From positions 248,001-312,000 of the forward strand of contig SNVD02012978.1 of NCBI GenBank assembly GCA_013180625.2: 64,000 nucleotides of DNA, written 5' to 3'. This DNA is from Boswellia sacra (taxonomy: Eukaryota > Streptophyta > Magnoliopsida > Sapindales > Burseraceae). The stretch's first letter is position 1; every line of letters begins with the position of its first letter. A program made the translations under genes and the position numbers. The notes under the pieces are model-generated. The model saw nothing but the letters and a program-made list of their open reading frames with translations, was not told the origin of the DNA and made no database searches. This document shows positions 13,344 to 26,091 of the stretch, one piece after another.

Positions 13344-13570
13344 AACAAGTACTTAGAGTCTTGATTTAATTTTAAGTTGAAAATTATTATGCGTTTTTCA
13401 TCAATCATATTCTTAAAATTATTCATTTTTATCAATTATATCTCTAAAAGTGATGATTTGAAGGATAAAAATGATAATTTGAAAACAATTTTATGAGTGT
13501 GATTGATAAAAAATATATAATTATTATCTATTTAAAATTAAACCAAAACTCAAAGATATTTAAGTAACTA
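13344..13570. mobile_element. foldback MITE, copy 2 (family with 8644-8857)
   Basis: Inverted arms with the same words as the element at 8644: the left arm carries TTTTTCATCAATCATATTC, the right arm GTGTGATTGATAAAAAATAT, around a centre with TGATGATTTGAAGG. Non-coding. More decayed than the first copy. Confidence 0.55.
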
Positions 13571-16500
13571 TCCCATTAAAAATTATTTGGTATAGTGTTA
13601 AAATGTTTTTCATAATGAAATTACACAATTGAACTTAGTTTTTAATTCATAGAAATTTACGATAAAGTGAGTAATTCAAATTGATTAAAACCTTAGTTAT
13701 TATTAAATTTAGGATCTCAACTAAAGCTCTTTTGGGTGGTTAGAAGTTATGCTAGCTACCACGTTTAGAAACTTAAAATAAAGTAAGCCTCATGTGGACT
13801 CTTAACACCAAATCATTTTGTTTCTTGAAAACATGGGCATATGTATATACAACATAAACTATGTTGCTCTTTTATAGGTTTGGTTTATTCTTTTAATTTA
13901 AAAAATAATCACTACAAATTTACGATTATTGATTACTTAATACAACATTAACATCGTGATTATCCAAAGTATGACACAATTAAATTGTGTTTATATTGTC
14001 GATAAACATGTTGCATTATACTTGATCAATCTAGTGTAGTTGAAAAAGAAAAGTATTTAAGATGCAAAATTTAATTAAAAATTTTCTAGGAGGTTCAACA
14101 AGGTTCTAGTATTTGTCAATTCTTGTTACTAAGTTAAGGATTAGATGAACAACTTATGAAGCAAGTCAAACTGAGAGCACCGCACAATGAGATGGGCCCA
14201 GCCTTGTTGGGCCCATTGAGATCATGTCCACAACTTTTGACCTTTTATTATGTAATTAGCATTTGCATGGACTAATCACTTCCAACAAAAAGCTAAAATC
14301 ATTTCTAATCAATTTCATATTCAAACATTTTGAATTTTTGCTTGATTTGAGTGATTTCTAACTAGTTTGGAGTATAAACAATTACATTTCTTATAGGGAA
14401 GATTTTTTATAAATTTATGAAAGTTTGGAATAGATTTATAATGAGTTTAAGAAATGTTCATTAAAAATCAACGCACTTGATTGTGTTTTAGGGCCATATT
14501 TGTTTCAACTTATTTATTAACTAAAATATTAGTTTTATTAATATTAAAATAAATTTCAAATATATATATATATATATATTTCAACTCAATTAAAGCTTGT
14601 TATAGGTGTTTAAATTTCTACAATGTCAAAAATACTCTTATTTTGTTTTAAGAGTTATAATGTATACTTCTTTGTAATAAAACAATTTAGTCACTTGTTA
14701 TTATAAATACTTATTCATTTGTTCAACCAAACAACTAACATTTTTGAAAAAACAAAAATAAAATATCTATTTTCAAAAGCCCTATTTTCATAAGATTATT
14801 TCTATAAGCTTTGTTTAAAGAAGTCATGCCAAGTAGACAATAACTATATTTGAGCAAAGATCAATTATTCTAACACATATATGCAATAAAGTCAAATGGC
14901 AATTGTTACAAGTGAAAAATAAAGTCAAATATTCATAATAGAAAAATGAATAAAACCAATCATGTTCTATAATTTTGAGGGGATTTTTCGTAAACTTATG
15001 AGTATTGACCTTTTTATTTTTTTTTTGAATATTAGCATAAATTTTTCTTTCAAAAATGGCAACTTACTCTCCCCATCAAAGTTTAAATAATATATAGAAA
15101 TAAGGGAAAAAGATAATTCGCATATGGCGAGATTTGAATAGTTAATATTTGGTCAATTTATATAGTAATTTGGTCCAAATTTCTATATTAGATTCATGAT
15201 TGGAGTTTTGAAAATGTACAAGCAAACCATGATCAAAACAATGACTTTGTTGGCAGTATATGATGGCTTGCAAGTCTAAAGCACAATCAAGGACCAAATT
15301 TGTAGTTGTCATAGTCACCATCATAGCTTGATCAACACTATCATTGAACAAGAATTGTAAAAGCCCTTGTGGGATAAATCCACCGCAAAGCATACCAAAA
15401 TTCATCAAATTATTAAAATAAAAAAAAGAAAAGAAAAGAAAAGAAAAGTTAACACTACTTTGCGATGGGCCTTAATGATAATGACCACCAATCAACAACT
15501 TGACCTTGAGATCTACCATCTACATGACATAATTATGAAATCAGGAATTTAACTGAGTGATCATTTTAAACTTTGCTCTATAAATATATATTTATAAAAT
15601 GCTTTTCACAAAACTTGCTCGTTTGCATTTTCATTCAAGATTATGAATAGGAGCATCAGTGGTACGAAATTATTAAATTATGGAGTCGAGACGATAAAAC
15701 CTTATACTATATGGAGGTATAACTTCAATACCTAAACTTACGTTAAGTTAAGGTTTTGTAAACTTATGTTTAGTCAAATTTCAAGTCCCGTGAACATAAC
15801 CCATTACTTTTTTTTTTTTTAATATTTAGTATGTAAAATACAAAAAGTTTATATAGTACACTTAACAAAGCATTTTTATGAATAATTATTTATCAAATTT
15901 ATTATATATATATTTTTCACTTAGATAAAAATGTAAATTCGATATATTAATGATAAAACTGTCAAACCCGAAAGAGTATATATATATATATATATATATA
16001 GACTCTTTCGGTAGTGCACCATGTGGAAGTGACATCAGACCCATCATAAGTAAAAATGTGACAGACAAAAAACGAGAAAAGATAGTGAAAAGGCATTTTG
16101 TTACAAACCCTAAAAGATTATGGTTAATCTACAAAAGTTTACGTAATCTCATGGAAGATCATGGATTTTATGTAAGAATATCTTGGTTAGTTCATGGAAG
16201 TTCAGAGAAGTTTAAGTAAGATCACGGAAGATCATGGATTTTACATAGGATTTTAGGAGTTTTGTTAGAAGTAGAGGTTAGTTTAGGATAAGTTGTTATT
16301 TATTTAATATTCTTTAGTTTAATTTAAATTTAAAATTATCTCTTATTTAAATTGATAAGTGGTTGAATAAAAAAAGACTTGAAAATTTCATAAATTTTTG
16401 TAATTTTTCGGGAGGGTGGTTCTTTCAAAACAACCGAAACTTTTGCCTTTTTTGACGTTTGTATCATATTTTCACTTTTTTTCTTTTGCATGTCAGTATA

Positions 16501-16877
16501 CGATTGGTTTGCTGCACCAAATCAACAAATTCACGTGGTGCAGTGGATGTTAGCTAGCCTTTCTCCTCAAACCTTAACAGACATAAAGATTCTGAAATCT
16601 GGAGGCCGTTGTTGTTAGTTTCACGAACTAGTGGATTTGATGGAAATCCCCCCAAACTTACGGGCGTGGAAAATTTTGCCACAAAGTACCTCATGTTTGA
16701 GACTTTGACTTTGAGTGACCTCACCTGGATCTGGACTGGGTAGAATTGCTATATCGCAATCTGGAGGCACAAGCCTTTTGGACAAACATGCAAGTGGAAT
16801 ATCAAATTTACCCCTGAACGCACCGTTTCGAGAACTAAACTCTGAAGCACGTGATAGATATATATTTATAAATTTGA
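13571..16877. other. intergenic DNA before PSF1
   Basis: No gene is supported. The stretch near 14490-14830 resembles the 2944-3375 block in style (GGGCCATATTTGTTTCAACTT) and may be a decayed MITE. An (AT)n run lies at about 14562-14579. Frames at 15142-15552 and 15886-16219 span simple repeats and are not credible genes. From about 16500 the base composition becomes more balanced, as expected for the PSF1 promoter. Confidence 0.45.
15968..16011. repeat. perfect 10-bp inverted repeat around (TA)n
   Basis: CCGAAAGAGT at 15968-15977 is exactly inverted as ACTCTTTCGG at 16002-16011, with only a TA run between. This would extrude as a hairpin, and may be the centre of a decayed foldback element. 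Confidence 0.7.
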
Positions 16878-16917
16878 GCGCCAAATTCAAAAACCATTGT
16901 AAACTTACCCGCCAAAA
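16878..16917 (-). promoter_or_regulatory. two E2F-type sites upstream of PSF1
   Basis: The minus strand reads TTTGGCGC at 16878-16885 and TTTTGGCGGG at 16908-16917. Both fit the E2F/DP consensus WTTSSCSS. They lie 226-265 bp upstream of the PSF1 start codon, next to a TATA-like stretch (TATATTTATAAA at about 16860). Plant replication genes are commonly driven at G1/S by such sites, so the pair supports cell-cycle control of this gene. The sites are seen in the sequence; their use is inferred. Confidence 0.65.
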
Positions 16918-17142
16918 TCCGTAATCAGAAGTGTCACTTCTAGATCTCACGAGTCTGCCAGAAGTCACTTTCTTTCATTTTCCTTCGATCGATTTCTCGC
17001 ACTTCATCTCTTGCCAAACAACTAAAACAGGTGATGTGCATCATATATTTATTGTTTGTGTGTTTGGATTTATGCATTTTAATTCTATTCGTAACCTATT
17101 CGAGGAAATGTTTGAATGAGTGTAGGATTTGAGAAGGAAAGT

Positions 17143-17784
17143 ATGCACGGAAGATTAGGTCGTCGTCTGGTGAAGGAACTTACGAGCGGCGAGAAAGGCC
17201 AGCTCAAGCCTTTCAATGTATGTCGTTTGATTATGTTATTTATTTTATTTTATTTCTTGATGGGGGATTTTTTGAATGCGAATGGCCCTTGAGGTTTTGC
17301 TTACTTACACATAGATTTCTTGGTTTAAAAAATAGGTAAAACCCTCCTAAAGTTTTAAAATTAGACTATAAATTATTGGAAAAGAAGAGATTTTGGGTCC
17401 GTTGTTTCTATTGAAATTGTGAATCAACATGTTATTTATGAGAAAATTTAAATTTTTAGTTTTTGGGTGGAGGATTTTGCATTATGAATTTGAGAATGAA
17501 CAGGTTATTTATGAGAAAATTGATTGAATTTGATATGCATATGGATCTTCCAGATGTAATAACAGTATTGCTACCCCCTTTCTTGTCTTCTGAATCGTCC
17601 ATTTTTTTTTAATCATAATTATGTTTTTACTGCAGACCTTTTAGTGTCTAATCTGTGCTTAGGATCATTGATGGAACTGTTTAATTTGATTTTGATTATG
17701 TGATGCTGCAGGATGAGCTGTTAAATGAAGTTACAAAAGAATGTAGTGAAAATTTCCTTGTGCTTCAGTCTCTTATAAGGTAAT

Positions 17785-17839
<55 letters not shown>

Positions 17840-18748
17840 CATTTGATCATAGTTAATCTTTGTTTTTTCTATGCAAATAATTGCTTTTCTTTTTATTTAC
17901 TATGCAATCTTCTCACTTTTCTCTTATATGACCCTTTTGATTATTTTTTAACAGGAAAATGCAGGAAGAAGGGTTGGATTTCCAAACAACAAGAAATGCG
18001 GACCATTATGGAGCCCTCATAAATCATCTTTCTTTAATTCGCAATAAGCGCTGCTTAATGGTTTATGTGTAAGTACTTGTCCTATGCTGAATTGTTATTT
18101 CTTGCGCACACATATTCTAGATGGTGTGTTTTCTGGTAAGGTTTACTGTTGTGAGTAGTAATTCTGCTATGGTTTACAACTGTGCAGGTACAACCGAGCA
18201 GAAATGATACAGAATTTGGCTTGGACGGTAGGGCTTAGGCTCTTTGAACTTCCAGAAGAAATTCAAGAGAAGCTCAGTCACTTGGAGAAGGAGTATTTTA
18301 AGAGACACTCTGCAGCCTTGGAATCATACATGTCAAAAGTGGATCTTGATCTGACTGTGGTAACTTCACTCTCCCTTTCATAAAAATAAGACTTCTCTCA
18401 AGAATAAGATAACCTAGCTTTTGAACCTATTACCTCTGTTTTTATGTCTAAGGTTCTTGTTTTTGCTAGGACATGGTGCCACCGAAAGATCCCTACATCA
18501 AGGTGAGAGTCCTTGATGATATTGGTGAAGGAATAGTAGTTAGTGATAAGGCAGCCAATTTTGCTCAACACTCAATGCACTTTCTCAAACGAACTGATGC
18601 AGAGCCTTACATCTCGAGGGTAGGTTGCCTCTTTAATTTTTCTATGTAGTTGTCTTATCAAATGGGGCTTTTGAATCTTTCGAATTCCTTATGACTATTT
18701 ATTATTTTTCTTTATCAACAGGGCTTAATGGAGGAACTGACAGGATGA
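17143..18748 (+). CDS. PSF1: GINS complex subunit PSF1 (six exons)
   Basis: Encodes the PSF1 subunit of the GINS tetramer, which joins Cdc45 and MCM2-7 in the replicative helicase in the nucleus. Exons by eye: 17143-17217, 17712-17779, 17955-18068, 18188-18359, 18470-18619 and 18722-18748. All junctions are GT..AG and keep frame, giving 201 residues, the normal PSF1 length. Diagnostic stretches are GEKGQLKPFN (about 16-25), RNADHYGALINHLSLIRNKRC, YNRAEMIQNLAW, EKEYFKRHSAALESYM, VPPKDPYIKVRVLDDIGEG and SMHFLKRTDAEPYISRGLMEELTG at the C-terminus. The start codon matches the short M-x-GRxG N-terminus of plant PSF1. Intron 2 holds a long (TG)n tract. Two E2F-type sites lie upstream. The gene is convergent with the NB-ARM gene. 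Confidence 0.93.
17787..17837. repeat. (TG)n microsatellite in PSF1 intron 2
   Basis: About 25 uninterrupted TG units begin 8 bases after the intron 2 donor site, so length changes could affect splicing of exon 2. It would be a polymorphic marker. Confidence 0.95.
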
Positions 18749-19663
18749 CCTAAGAGTTATAGGGTAAAATCATACTCAGATTTAGTGGATCTAATATTGT
18801 TGCTTGTCCACTAACTGTAAATTTGTAGTTTGGATAAATTAGAATTATGAGTTGTGAATGGGAAAGTTGAAGAGCTTTCCTGTTCAGGAGAGATTATGTG
18901 GAGAACTAATGGTGTAAAATTTGGATGCTTTATATTTTTAATGTTAATAGTCGGAGCTTTTGAACTTCATGGATGTTTTTATTTTATGTTCTTGTTTTGC
19001 TGGGTTTATTTTGACAACAAATCTGTGCTCCTAGAAAGTGAAACATGATTATGGGGTTAATGGTATTCAATAACAAGAAGATGAGTGCTGACACACTCAA
19101 TGAGTTGTATGGATTGCTTAATGGATAGGGTTAAAACTCTGATTGTGAAAAGATGATGCGTGCAAACCAGACTGATAAATGCTTTGATGAAGCTAAATTC
19201 TATGATGAAAACTTCTATTATAGTCTTTCAGCAATTGCTGAATAGCCTTGACCGGCCAATTGTCATAATATTCTTGGTAATTAGTTGGTTTTACTTTGAA
19301 AGATGATTAATAACATGAAGCATGAATTACCATATAGGATGGATAAGGGTTTCAGTGTTACCAAGCCGGGGTTTCAAATTATTATCGCTTGGAAGAAGAT
19401 CCTACAGTTTGATTAACTGGTGGATTAGAAAACATGTGAAAAAATCAACTATCAATACAGAATGAAAACAGCAAAACCTTGACATTATGCATTTTTTTTT
19501 TTTGTCATTCATAAGTGCACATAGCTAAGATAAGAAAATTTTAGTGTAAGAATTGGTGATGAATTATATTCATTAAAAATATGATGTAAACAATCAATTT
19601 AACCTTACAAGGAGCTACCTCAGGCTTTTAAAAGCAAGCCAGAAGAAACAGTTATCTCTTATA
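18749..19663. other. convergent intergenic region of PSF1 and NB-ARM genes
   Basis: Holds the 3' untranslated regions of both genes. Nothing else coding is visible; the 64-residue frame at 18854 lies in the PSF1 3' UTR. Confidence 0.5.
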
Positions 19664-22600
19664 TTACTTTGTGTTGTACCTTCTGTGTTTGCCACTACCA
19701 CTACCACCACTACTGCTGGAAACTCTTGGTCCTTCCGACAGACAAGCATCTAGCGTAGCTACAATTTGAGTTTCAAACTTATGCCCTTTCAATGCAGCTC
19801 TTACCTTCCGAACCACTTGTTGCTTCATCAACTTACGTTCAGCTATCGAAAGATGCTTACATTTATCCATACCCTTAAGAAATTGAACCAGAGTTTCACC
19901 AGAGCCGCCTCTTGCTTTTTCTAATTTCACAAGTTTCTCCACCACTTGAGATGAAAGCATCCGCTCTAAGCAGGCTTTGTTTCCCAATTCAACAATATCC
20001 AAAACACAGTGCATGTTCAATTCCTGTGTCTTCATTGTTCTGCTTTCAAGTGATTGAACTATTTTTTCTATAAGACCCATCTGAAATATCCTATCCAAAA
20101 CAAGGAATCCACCACTGCTGAAAAGCATCTGGTGTAAGGCTGTGTATGCTGAATCCTGCACCTCTAAGACATTGCATTGCATCAACTTAACTAACACAGG
20201 AATAATGTCATAATCGAGAAATTTCTTTATACATGGTTCTCCACCAGCACAAGCTAGCTTAGTTAGTAGAAAGGCAGATTCAGATCGTATTGAATTTTGT
20301 TCCGGGTGTACATATTGCAGAAGTTCTGATAGTTTCTCAATCAGGGGGCTTTGCACAATCATCTCTCTGATTCTTGGATCACCTGCTTTCTCAAGGAATG
20401 GTATGAAATCCTGCATTGCCTCCAATAGCTGCTTATTATCACCATCTAGTATCCTGTGAATGATATCTTCAAAGGATTGAGGCTTTGGTGAAGGGGCGAC
20501 ACTTCTGTCTGATAAAACAAATCTTTCCAAACGAAGCCTCACTTGCCATGGCAAAAGGCTTAAATTAGCTGGTCGGAGGGAACCATGTGCATGAGGGCCT
20601 GCTAGCTCATAAAATGCCTTCAATGTGACAATTGCATGGTGTTGCACTACTTCAGACCCATTCTCAAGAAGTTTAATAAGATTCTTCTCAATCTCGAAAG
20701 CAAACATTTTCTCAACAGCTTTTGACTTTCCAGCTTTCGTCAATGACATCAAAATTGTAAACATGCTCTCATGCCATTCCTCAGCATCAAGAGAAAGCAA
20801 ATTGGCGAGCTGATCAAAAGGAATCCTCTGCAGCACTCTGTCAACTGTCTCTGGACTTCCATATTCTGCAAGCTTTGTTATGACAGTTAAAATGTTAGTT
20901 TGAATTGTTGGGTCATCACATTTTTCTAACAGATCAGCTAACTTATCAACTGCCCCAGTCGTCTCAAGGGATGGAAAATAACTGCGGTAATCAGCCTTAT
21001 GGAATATATTTGTGATAGCTTCTGCAGATACTGCAATTACTCTCTGTGAATCTGTTGAGATAAGATCTGGAATCCTCGGTCCCAATATGCTACTGAAGCT
21101 AGCCCTGCTAGCTTCAAGTTCAGAAACAGATTTGCTAGCCATTAGAGCCTGGAAAATAGCTTCGAAGGTGATAATTACCTGCTTTTCTTCTAAAACACTG
21201 AGGAAAAATTCTACTTTTTTCTCAGCCATCTTTTTGATGTCTGCTTTCCCAAAAGTAAGAAGCCAAGGGCAAAAAAATGCAATCTCTTCAGCTTTTGATT
21301 CACTTATTAGTATTTCAACTGAATCATTTTTCTTGCTATCAAGGTACAGAGAAACCATGTCATGTACATGGTATAAGGGATCTGTATCATCTTTCATAAG
21401 CAATGAGCCTTCAACAAGCTTGCACACAATGAGAGGGAACATGCTTTTCTGCCCAAGAATTGACCATGTTGCCTCTAGACAAGCCTCTGGTACAGGTTCT
21501 GCCCATGAAAGAGCAGCAAGAGCTAGAAAAAGCCGTCTTGAGTCTCTAGGCATTGCTTCAAGACTGAACTCAAATGATCCAAATATTGTCAGAGTGTTCT
21601 CAGCTTCTTTCTCATTCACATATGAGACAGGACCTGGTGCACATGTGGCAAAGGTGGATATATTTACAGTCGCTTTCTCCCATTTTTCAGCTCTTGACTC
21701 TTTCCTGAGAGCCTTACCCATAACAGCAACTGTTAGAGGGTGGTGGCCACAACGTTCAAGCAAGTTCTCAGCTGCAGCCTGTGATGTAAGATCATTTCAG
21801 CATATCAAAAGGTAATTCGTGAAGAAAGTAGCAAAAAGTTAGATAGTAATGATGATGAGTTTTGCTACGTAAGTTTAGCTTACATGCTCAGCTTTCGAAA
21901 AAGCTTTCTTCCCTTAACTACTGAAGTTATAAATTCTGAAACCGTGTCAATTCATACAAAAATATAGCACATAATAACTTTAAATACAGAAACCTAGTCA
22001 TTACTAGTATGGATAATGGCTTCTTTTTTTTTTTTAATAGCTAATCTAATACTTACAGGATGTCTAGACACAACCAACTAAAAAGCAATGGTGGTTAATG
22101 AGGGCAATTAAGATAAAATCCTGTATGTAGACAAATTTCTTCCAGTAGTTTAAATTTTCAGATAATAGACATGCAGAGGGCATATTCTACTAATTGACAG
22201 GCTATACCACAAAAGTTTCATGCACTAAGACTAGTGGCCAGTATGGTTATCTGACCTTTAAACAGGGAATAAAATGACTGGTTCACCCAATGCATGTCAG
22301 CCATCATTAATACAGGGTTTCCTTAACTTATCAAAGAATGGCGCTCAAATTGGCAGCCGCATGTACCACATAACAAAAAGAAAAGAATGCCATGTACTAA
22401 CAATTAACGGAGATCAATCAGTAATGCATTCGTATTGATGCATCAACGTAGCAAAAATGCTGACACAGTACTTAGATAATAAAACAATAAATTTGGAAAA
22501 CAAGATTTCAGATTGAGTCCCATACCGGTAGCTCTTCTTCACTCAGGAGGCTATGGTAGAGAAGGATTGCTTTGCTTATCTCCTTTATATCATCTTTGCT

Positions 22601-23572
22601 CAGCTCTACCTTCTCAGCTTCTGTAATTTCATAGACAGCTTCGTTTCTAGTTGTTACTAAATACTTGCAATCATTATCATATAGCTTTGCAAACCGCTCA
22701 ACTATGTCCTGCTCCCAAACATCATCAAGAAGGATCAATATGCTCTTTTCATACAAGGCTTCTTGAAGCAAGCAACAGAGATAGTCAAGATCTTCACTGT
22801 TCTCATGCTTAATCTTTTTCCAAAATCCAATCTGCACCAAGAATTTACTAATTTTTCTTGCTAAGCGCTTCTGGTAATCAGACTTACTCCCATTGCAAGC
22901 AGCTCTACTGCACCATTGCCCAAATCCAAGTTCAACTGCTCCACCCACAAATCTTGCTGGAGGATCTGAAGCTACTTGACGAGCCAAACAAGACTTTCCA
23001 ATACCAGACAAACCAACAATTAAAATGACTCGATGGGAATCATTTTGTTCCAGCAAATTTCTCACAAAAATAGATTTAGTAGAAATTGGATACCCTTGTT
23101 CACTCTTTACTTTAAATCGAACTGGGGCTTCTTGTGCAGTAAATTCTATGACTTTCTCAACATTTTGTGCCAATATTTGAGATTCCAGCCACCAGTTTAG
23201 ATCATCCCTGATTGAGTTCACTACCTTCCCAAGTGGGTCTCCAGCCACAGAAGTCCATACAACTTGAGCCAAGTTCTTGACTTTACTCCTTGACAACATC
23301 TTTCTGGCCTTCCTGATCTTATGATGCAAGCGCTCTACCAAAACATTCAAACTTTGGATTTGGTGTTCCAATTGGGGGTTATGAAGTTTGTAGACATTTT
23401 TTTGCTTAATTCGATGTATCAAATTGTCAAGATCAGATACGAAATCCTCTAGGCTTCGGATTCTCTTTGGAGCTTCATCGAGATTCCTATATGCCTGCTC
23501 TAATGCACCTACAACCCCTACCATACCTGAAATTATTTGTGTTGCCGAAGCAACAGCTTGCAAAGCATCCAT
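19664..23572 (-). CDS. NB-ARC and ARM-repeat protein, rice RLS1-like
   Basis: Two exons: 23572-22526 (349 codons) and 21778-19664, joined by a GT..AG intron of 747 bp in phase 0, giving 1053 residues. The N-terminal 150 residues are helical and coiled-coil-like, replacing a classic CC or TIR domain. The nucleotide-binding domain shows a P-loop GLSGIGKS (about 187-194), a Walker B LILLDDVW (about 279-286), an RNBS-B-like YLVTTRN and, in exon 2, a GLPL-like HHPLTVAV. There are no leucine-rich repeats. The C-terminal half is an ARM/HEAT-like helical array (for example KLADLLEKCDDPTIQTNILTVITKLAEYG), ending in a Ser/Gly-rich basic tail. This NB-ARM layout is that of rice RLS1, reported to act in leaf senescence and chloroplast breakdown. 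A conserved single-copy plant family is likely; the function here is inferred from RLS1. Confidence 0.85.
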
Positions 23573-23574
23573 TA

Positions 23575-24577
23575 CTAAATGAAATAGCAGGTTAACTTTA
23601 TTCCCGAATTTTGATCAGCAAAATGATTGGGCTCAAACCAACTACTAAACTGACCCCAAGAAACTTAGACTTACACTCGAAATAAAACCAACTTGAAATG
23701 CACATAATGGAGATTTGGTTAACAATAATTTCTGATGCTAAGAATGTTCCATTGTCAATTTCAAGAACACGGTAAAGCCGTACTCAACTTCAACTAAGAG
23801 CTGAGCTAGAACCAGTAATGACCCATTTTTCCCAGATTGAGAAACAAAAACATAAATCAAACTCAAAGAAATTCTCCACAATAATCAGCATATCATTTTC
23901 TGGAAACTCTGATAACTCCATAGTTGCCTCCCGAAAGTCTGGCACAAATGAATACTAGCAGCTTCAAAGCTATGATGCTGCAGAAGATTAAAATCAGATT
24001 CTCAGAAAATGCCATAAAACAAATGCCCCCTTCCCTCGTGTGCTTAAAAAGAAAAAATTAAAATTCTATCAAATTGGAATTAGAACAATCTATGTGCACC
24101 CAATTCACACTATAAGTAATAAAACGTCCACAAAAATAAGCTAGAATCTATCTCTAAAACATAATCCACAACAACAACACTCAAATAATTAAAATCCTTT
24201 AAAAAAAAAAATCTTAGTCTCCATAATCCGAGATATGAACTTTGAAATAACAAAACCGTTCAACAAAAATCAAAATCTCAGTACTTCGTTAAGATTATAG
24301 ATTATCATCATTCAAAGGCTAGCAAATCAAATTCAAGTTTCAAAGCGATCTTCAGAAGGAAAAGAGTCCATAATAATCAGAAAACCATCCAAAAACAGCC
24401 ACAAACCAACTTCTTCAATTATCTCATAGACAATGAAAATTAAAAAACAAATCCATACCCGATCGCCACATCAAGAAACTGAGACCAAACATGTTTAGCA
24501 ATGCAAGAAATAGTTTCAAAAACTAATCTTGTAATGGATCATCAACTAAAGCCTACAAAGTAAAAGTTTGGTCATAC
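23575..24577 (-). other. probable 5' UTR intron of the NB-ARM gene
   Basis: On the minus strand CAG|GTATGAC at 24578/24577 could be a donor and CATTTAG at about 23575 an acceptor placed two bases before the start codon. The 1-kb interval has no reading frame and fits a leader intron. Transcript data would decide. Confidence 0.4.
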
Positions 24578-25161
24578 CTGGCTAGCTTGAAGCCAGTTTG
24601 GTGAAACTGTAATGAAGACTTGTCGTATTGTTAATTAGCAGCTTTCGCTTCTTTGAATGGATTCTCCTACAACTTAATAAAACAGTAAAAGATCGAATTG
24701 AACTAAGAAAATTAATTATACTTTCCGATGACAGAAAAAGAAATGCAATGTTGCTTCTTTCACTACCAGTCAACTGCATGTAGCTGAAGCGTGAGTAGTA
24801 TGCCACACATGTGAGGTGTAAGAATCAATGACAGACCAATGAAATTGCATCTTCGGACGTGTGATAACAAAGTATGCATGTATACGCAAGATAGGACTAT
24901 GAGTTATGAGAAGTGTCATAATTATATCATAAAATACAATAAATTTTCCAGGGTGCCTTTAGGGAGGAAAGCCTCAGCTTTGAAGCCTCCAAAAATGTCA
25001 ACCTCCGTTTCGCTTTGTTGTTTTTTTTGTTTGGATCTTTTCTCTATTGACTTCATTTTATAGATATATTGAGGAAATTTTGGACTTTGACAAACATGTG
25101 CCTTAACAATATTAAAATTAGAAAAATCTGTGTTTTGTACCCTTAAAACATATGTTAAAAA

Positions 25162-25696
25162 TGTTATGCACAAGCGGAAGCGGTAACCAGCAGAACAACC
25201 CAAATGCACAATACAAACTATGCTAGATTACTGAATATAATAACAACTCAAGAGGCAACCAATCAACCATAATGCAGAAATAGAAAGAACACCAAGATTT
25301 AACGAGGTTCGGTATAAATACCTACGTCCTCGGGCGCCGCTGAAGAAACTTTCCACTATCTTCAAAGAGAATTACAACCTTTTGAGTCACAATACAAATT
25401 CCACAACTATTGGGTCAAACTGTAATTACCCAAACAATTAGGCAATACTACAAATACCCAAAATCAAAGGGGGAAAAAACAAATATTACAAACTTTAAGG
25501 TCCTTACTGAAAGACCCTTAAACTATGAGGTCTTATATGTGAGACCTTACAACTTTAGGGGGATGAAAGATATTTCAATTTGGGACACATAACTTCTCCC
25601 ATATGGCCTCCTTTTATAAGCCCATATGAGACTCAATTTATGTTCTCTAATCAATGTGGGATTCCTCCCAATGCATATGAGCCACTATGCTCAACA
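25162..25696 (-). repeat. Copia 1 outer left LTR (duplicate)
   Basis: 535 bp, starting TGTTATGC and ending CTCAACA. It lacks one of two tandem 28-bp units that the other LTRs carry (around 25408). In its central part it matches the right LTR better than the adjacent copy at 26092 does. Confidence 0.9.
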
Positions 25697-26091
25697 AATC
25701 TCCACCTTGGCGAATATGCCGACCCATCACAAATTTCTTCTTTTCCCCACATTCTCTATCACAACTGCAACGCCTCCTAATGCGCCCAATGGCGCGGTTA
25801 AACAGGCACAATGTTGATCAAGTCCAAACAATGACTGAACTTGATCGCTGTTTATATCATAAAATACAATAAATTTTCCAGGGTGCCTTTAGGGAGGAAA
25901 GCCTCAGCTTTGAAGCCTCCAAAAATGTCAACCTCCGTTTCGCTTTGTTGTTTTTTTTGTTTGGATCTTTTCTCTATTGACTTCATTTTATAGATATATT
26001 GAGGAAATTTTGGACTTTGACAAACATGTGCCTTAACAATATTAAAATTAGAAAAATCTGTGTTTTGTACCCTTAAAACATATGTTAAAAA

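Noticed and set aside
15142..16219. Several 60-89 codon frames around (TA)n
   Set aside because: IYIYIY stretches and random ends show that they come from simple repeats.
21012..21815. 267-codon plus-strand frame
   Set aside because: It is exactly antisense to the conserved NB-ARM coding exon and matches no recognised protein; it reflects codon bias of the real strand.
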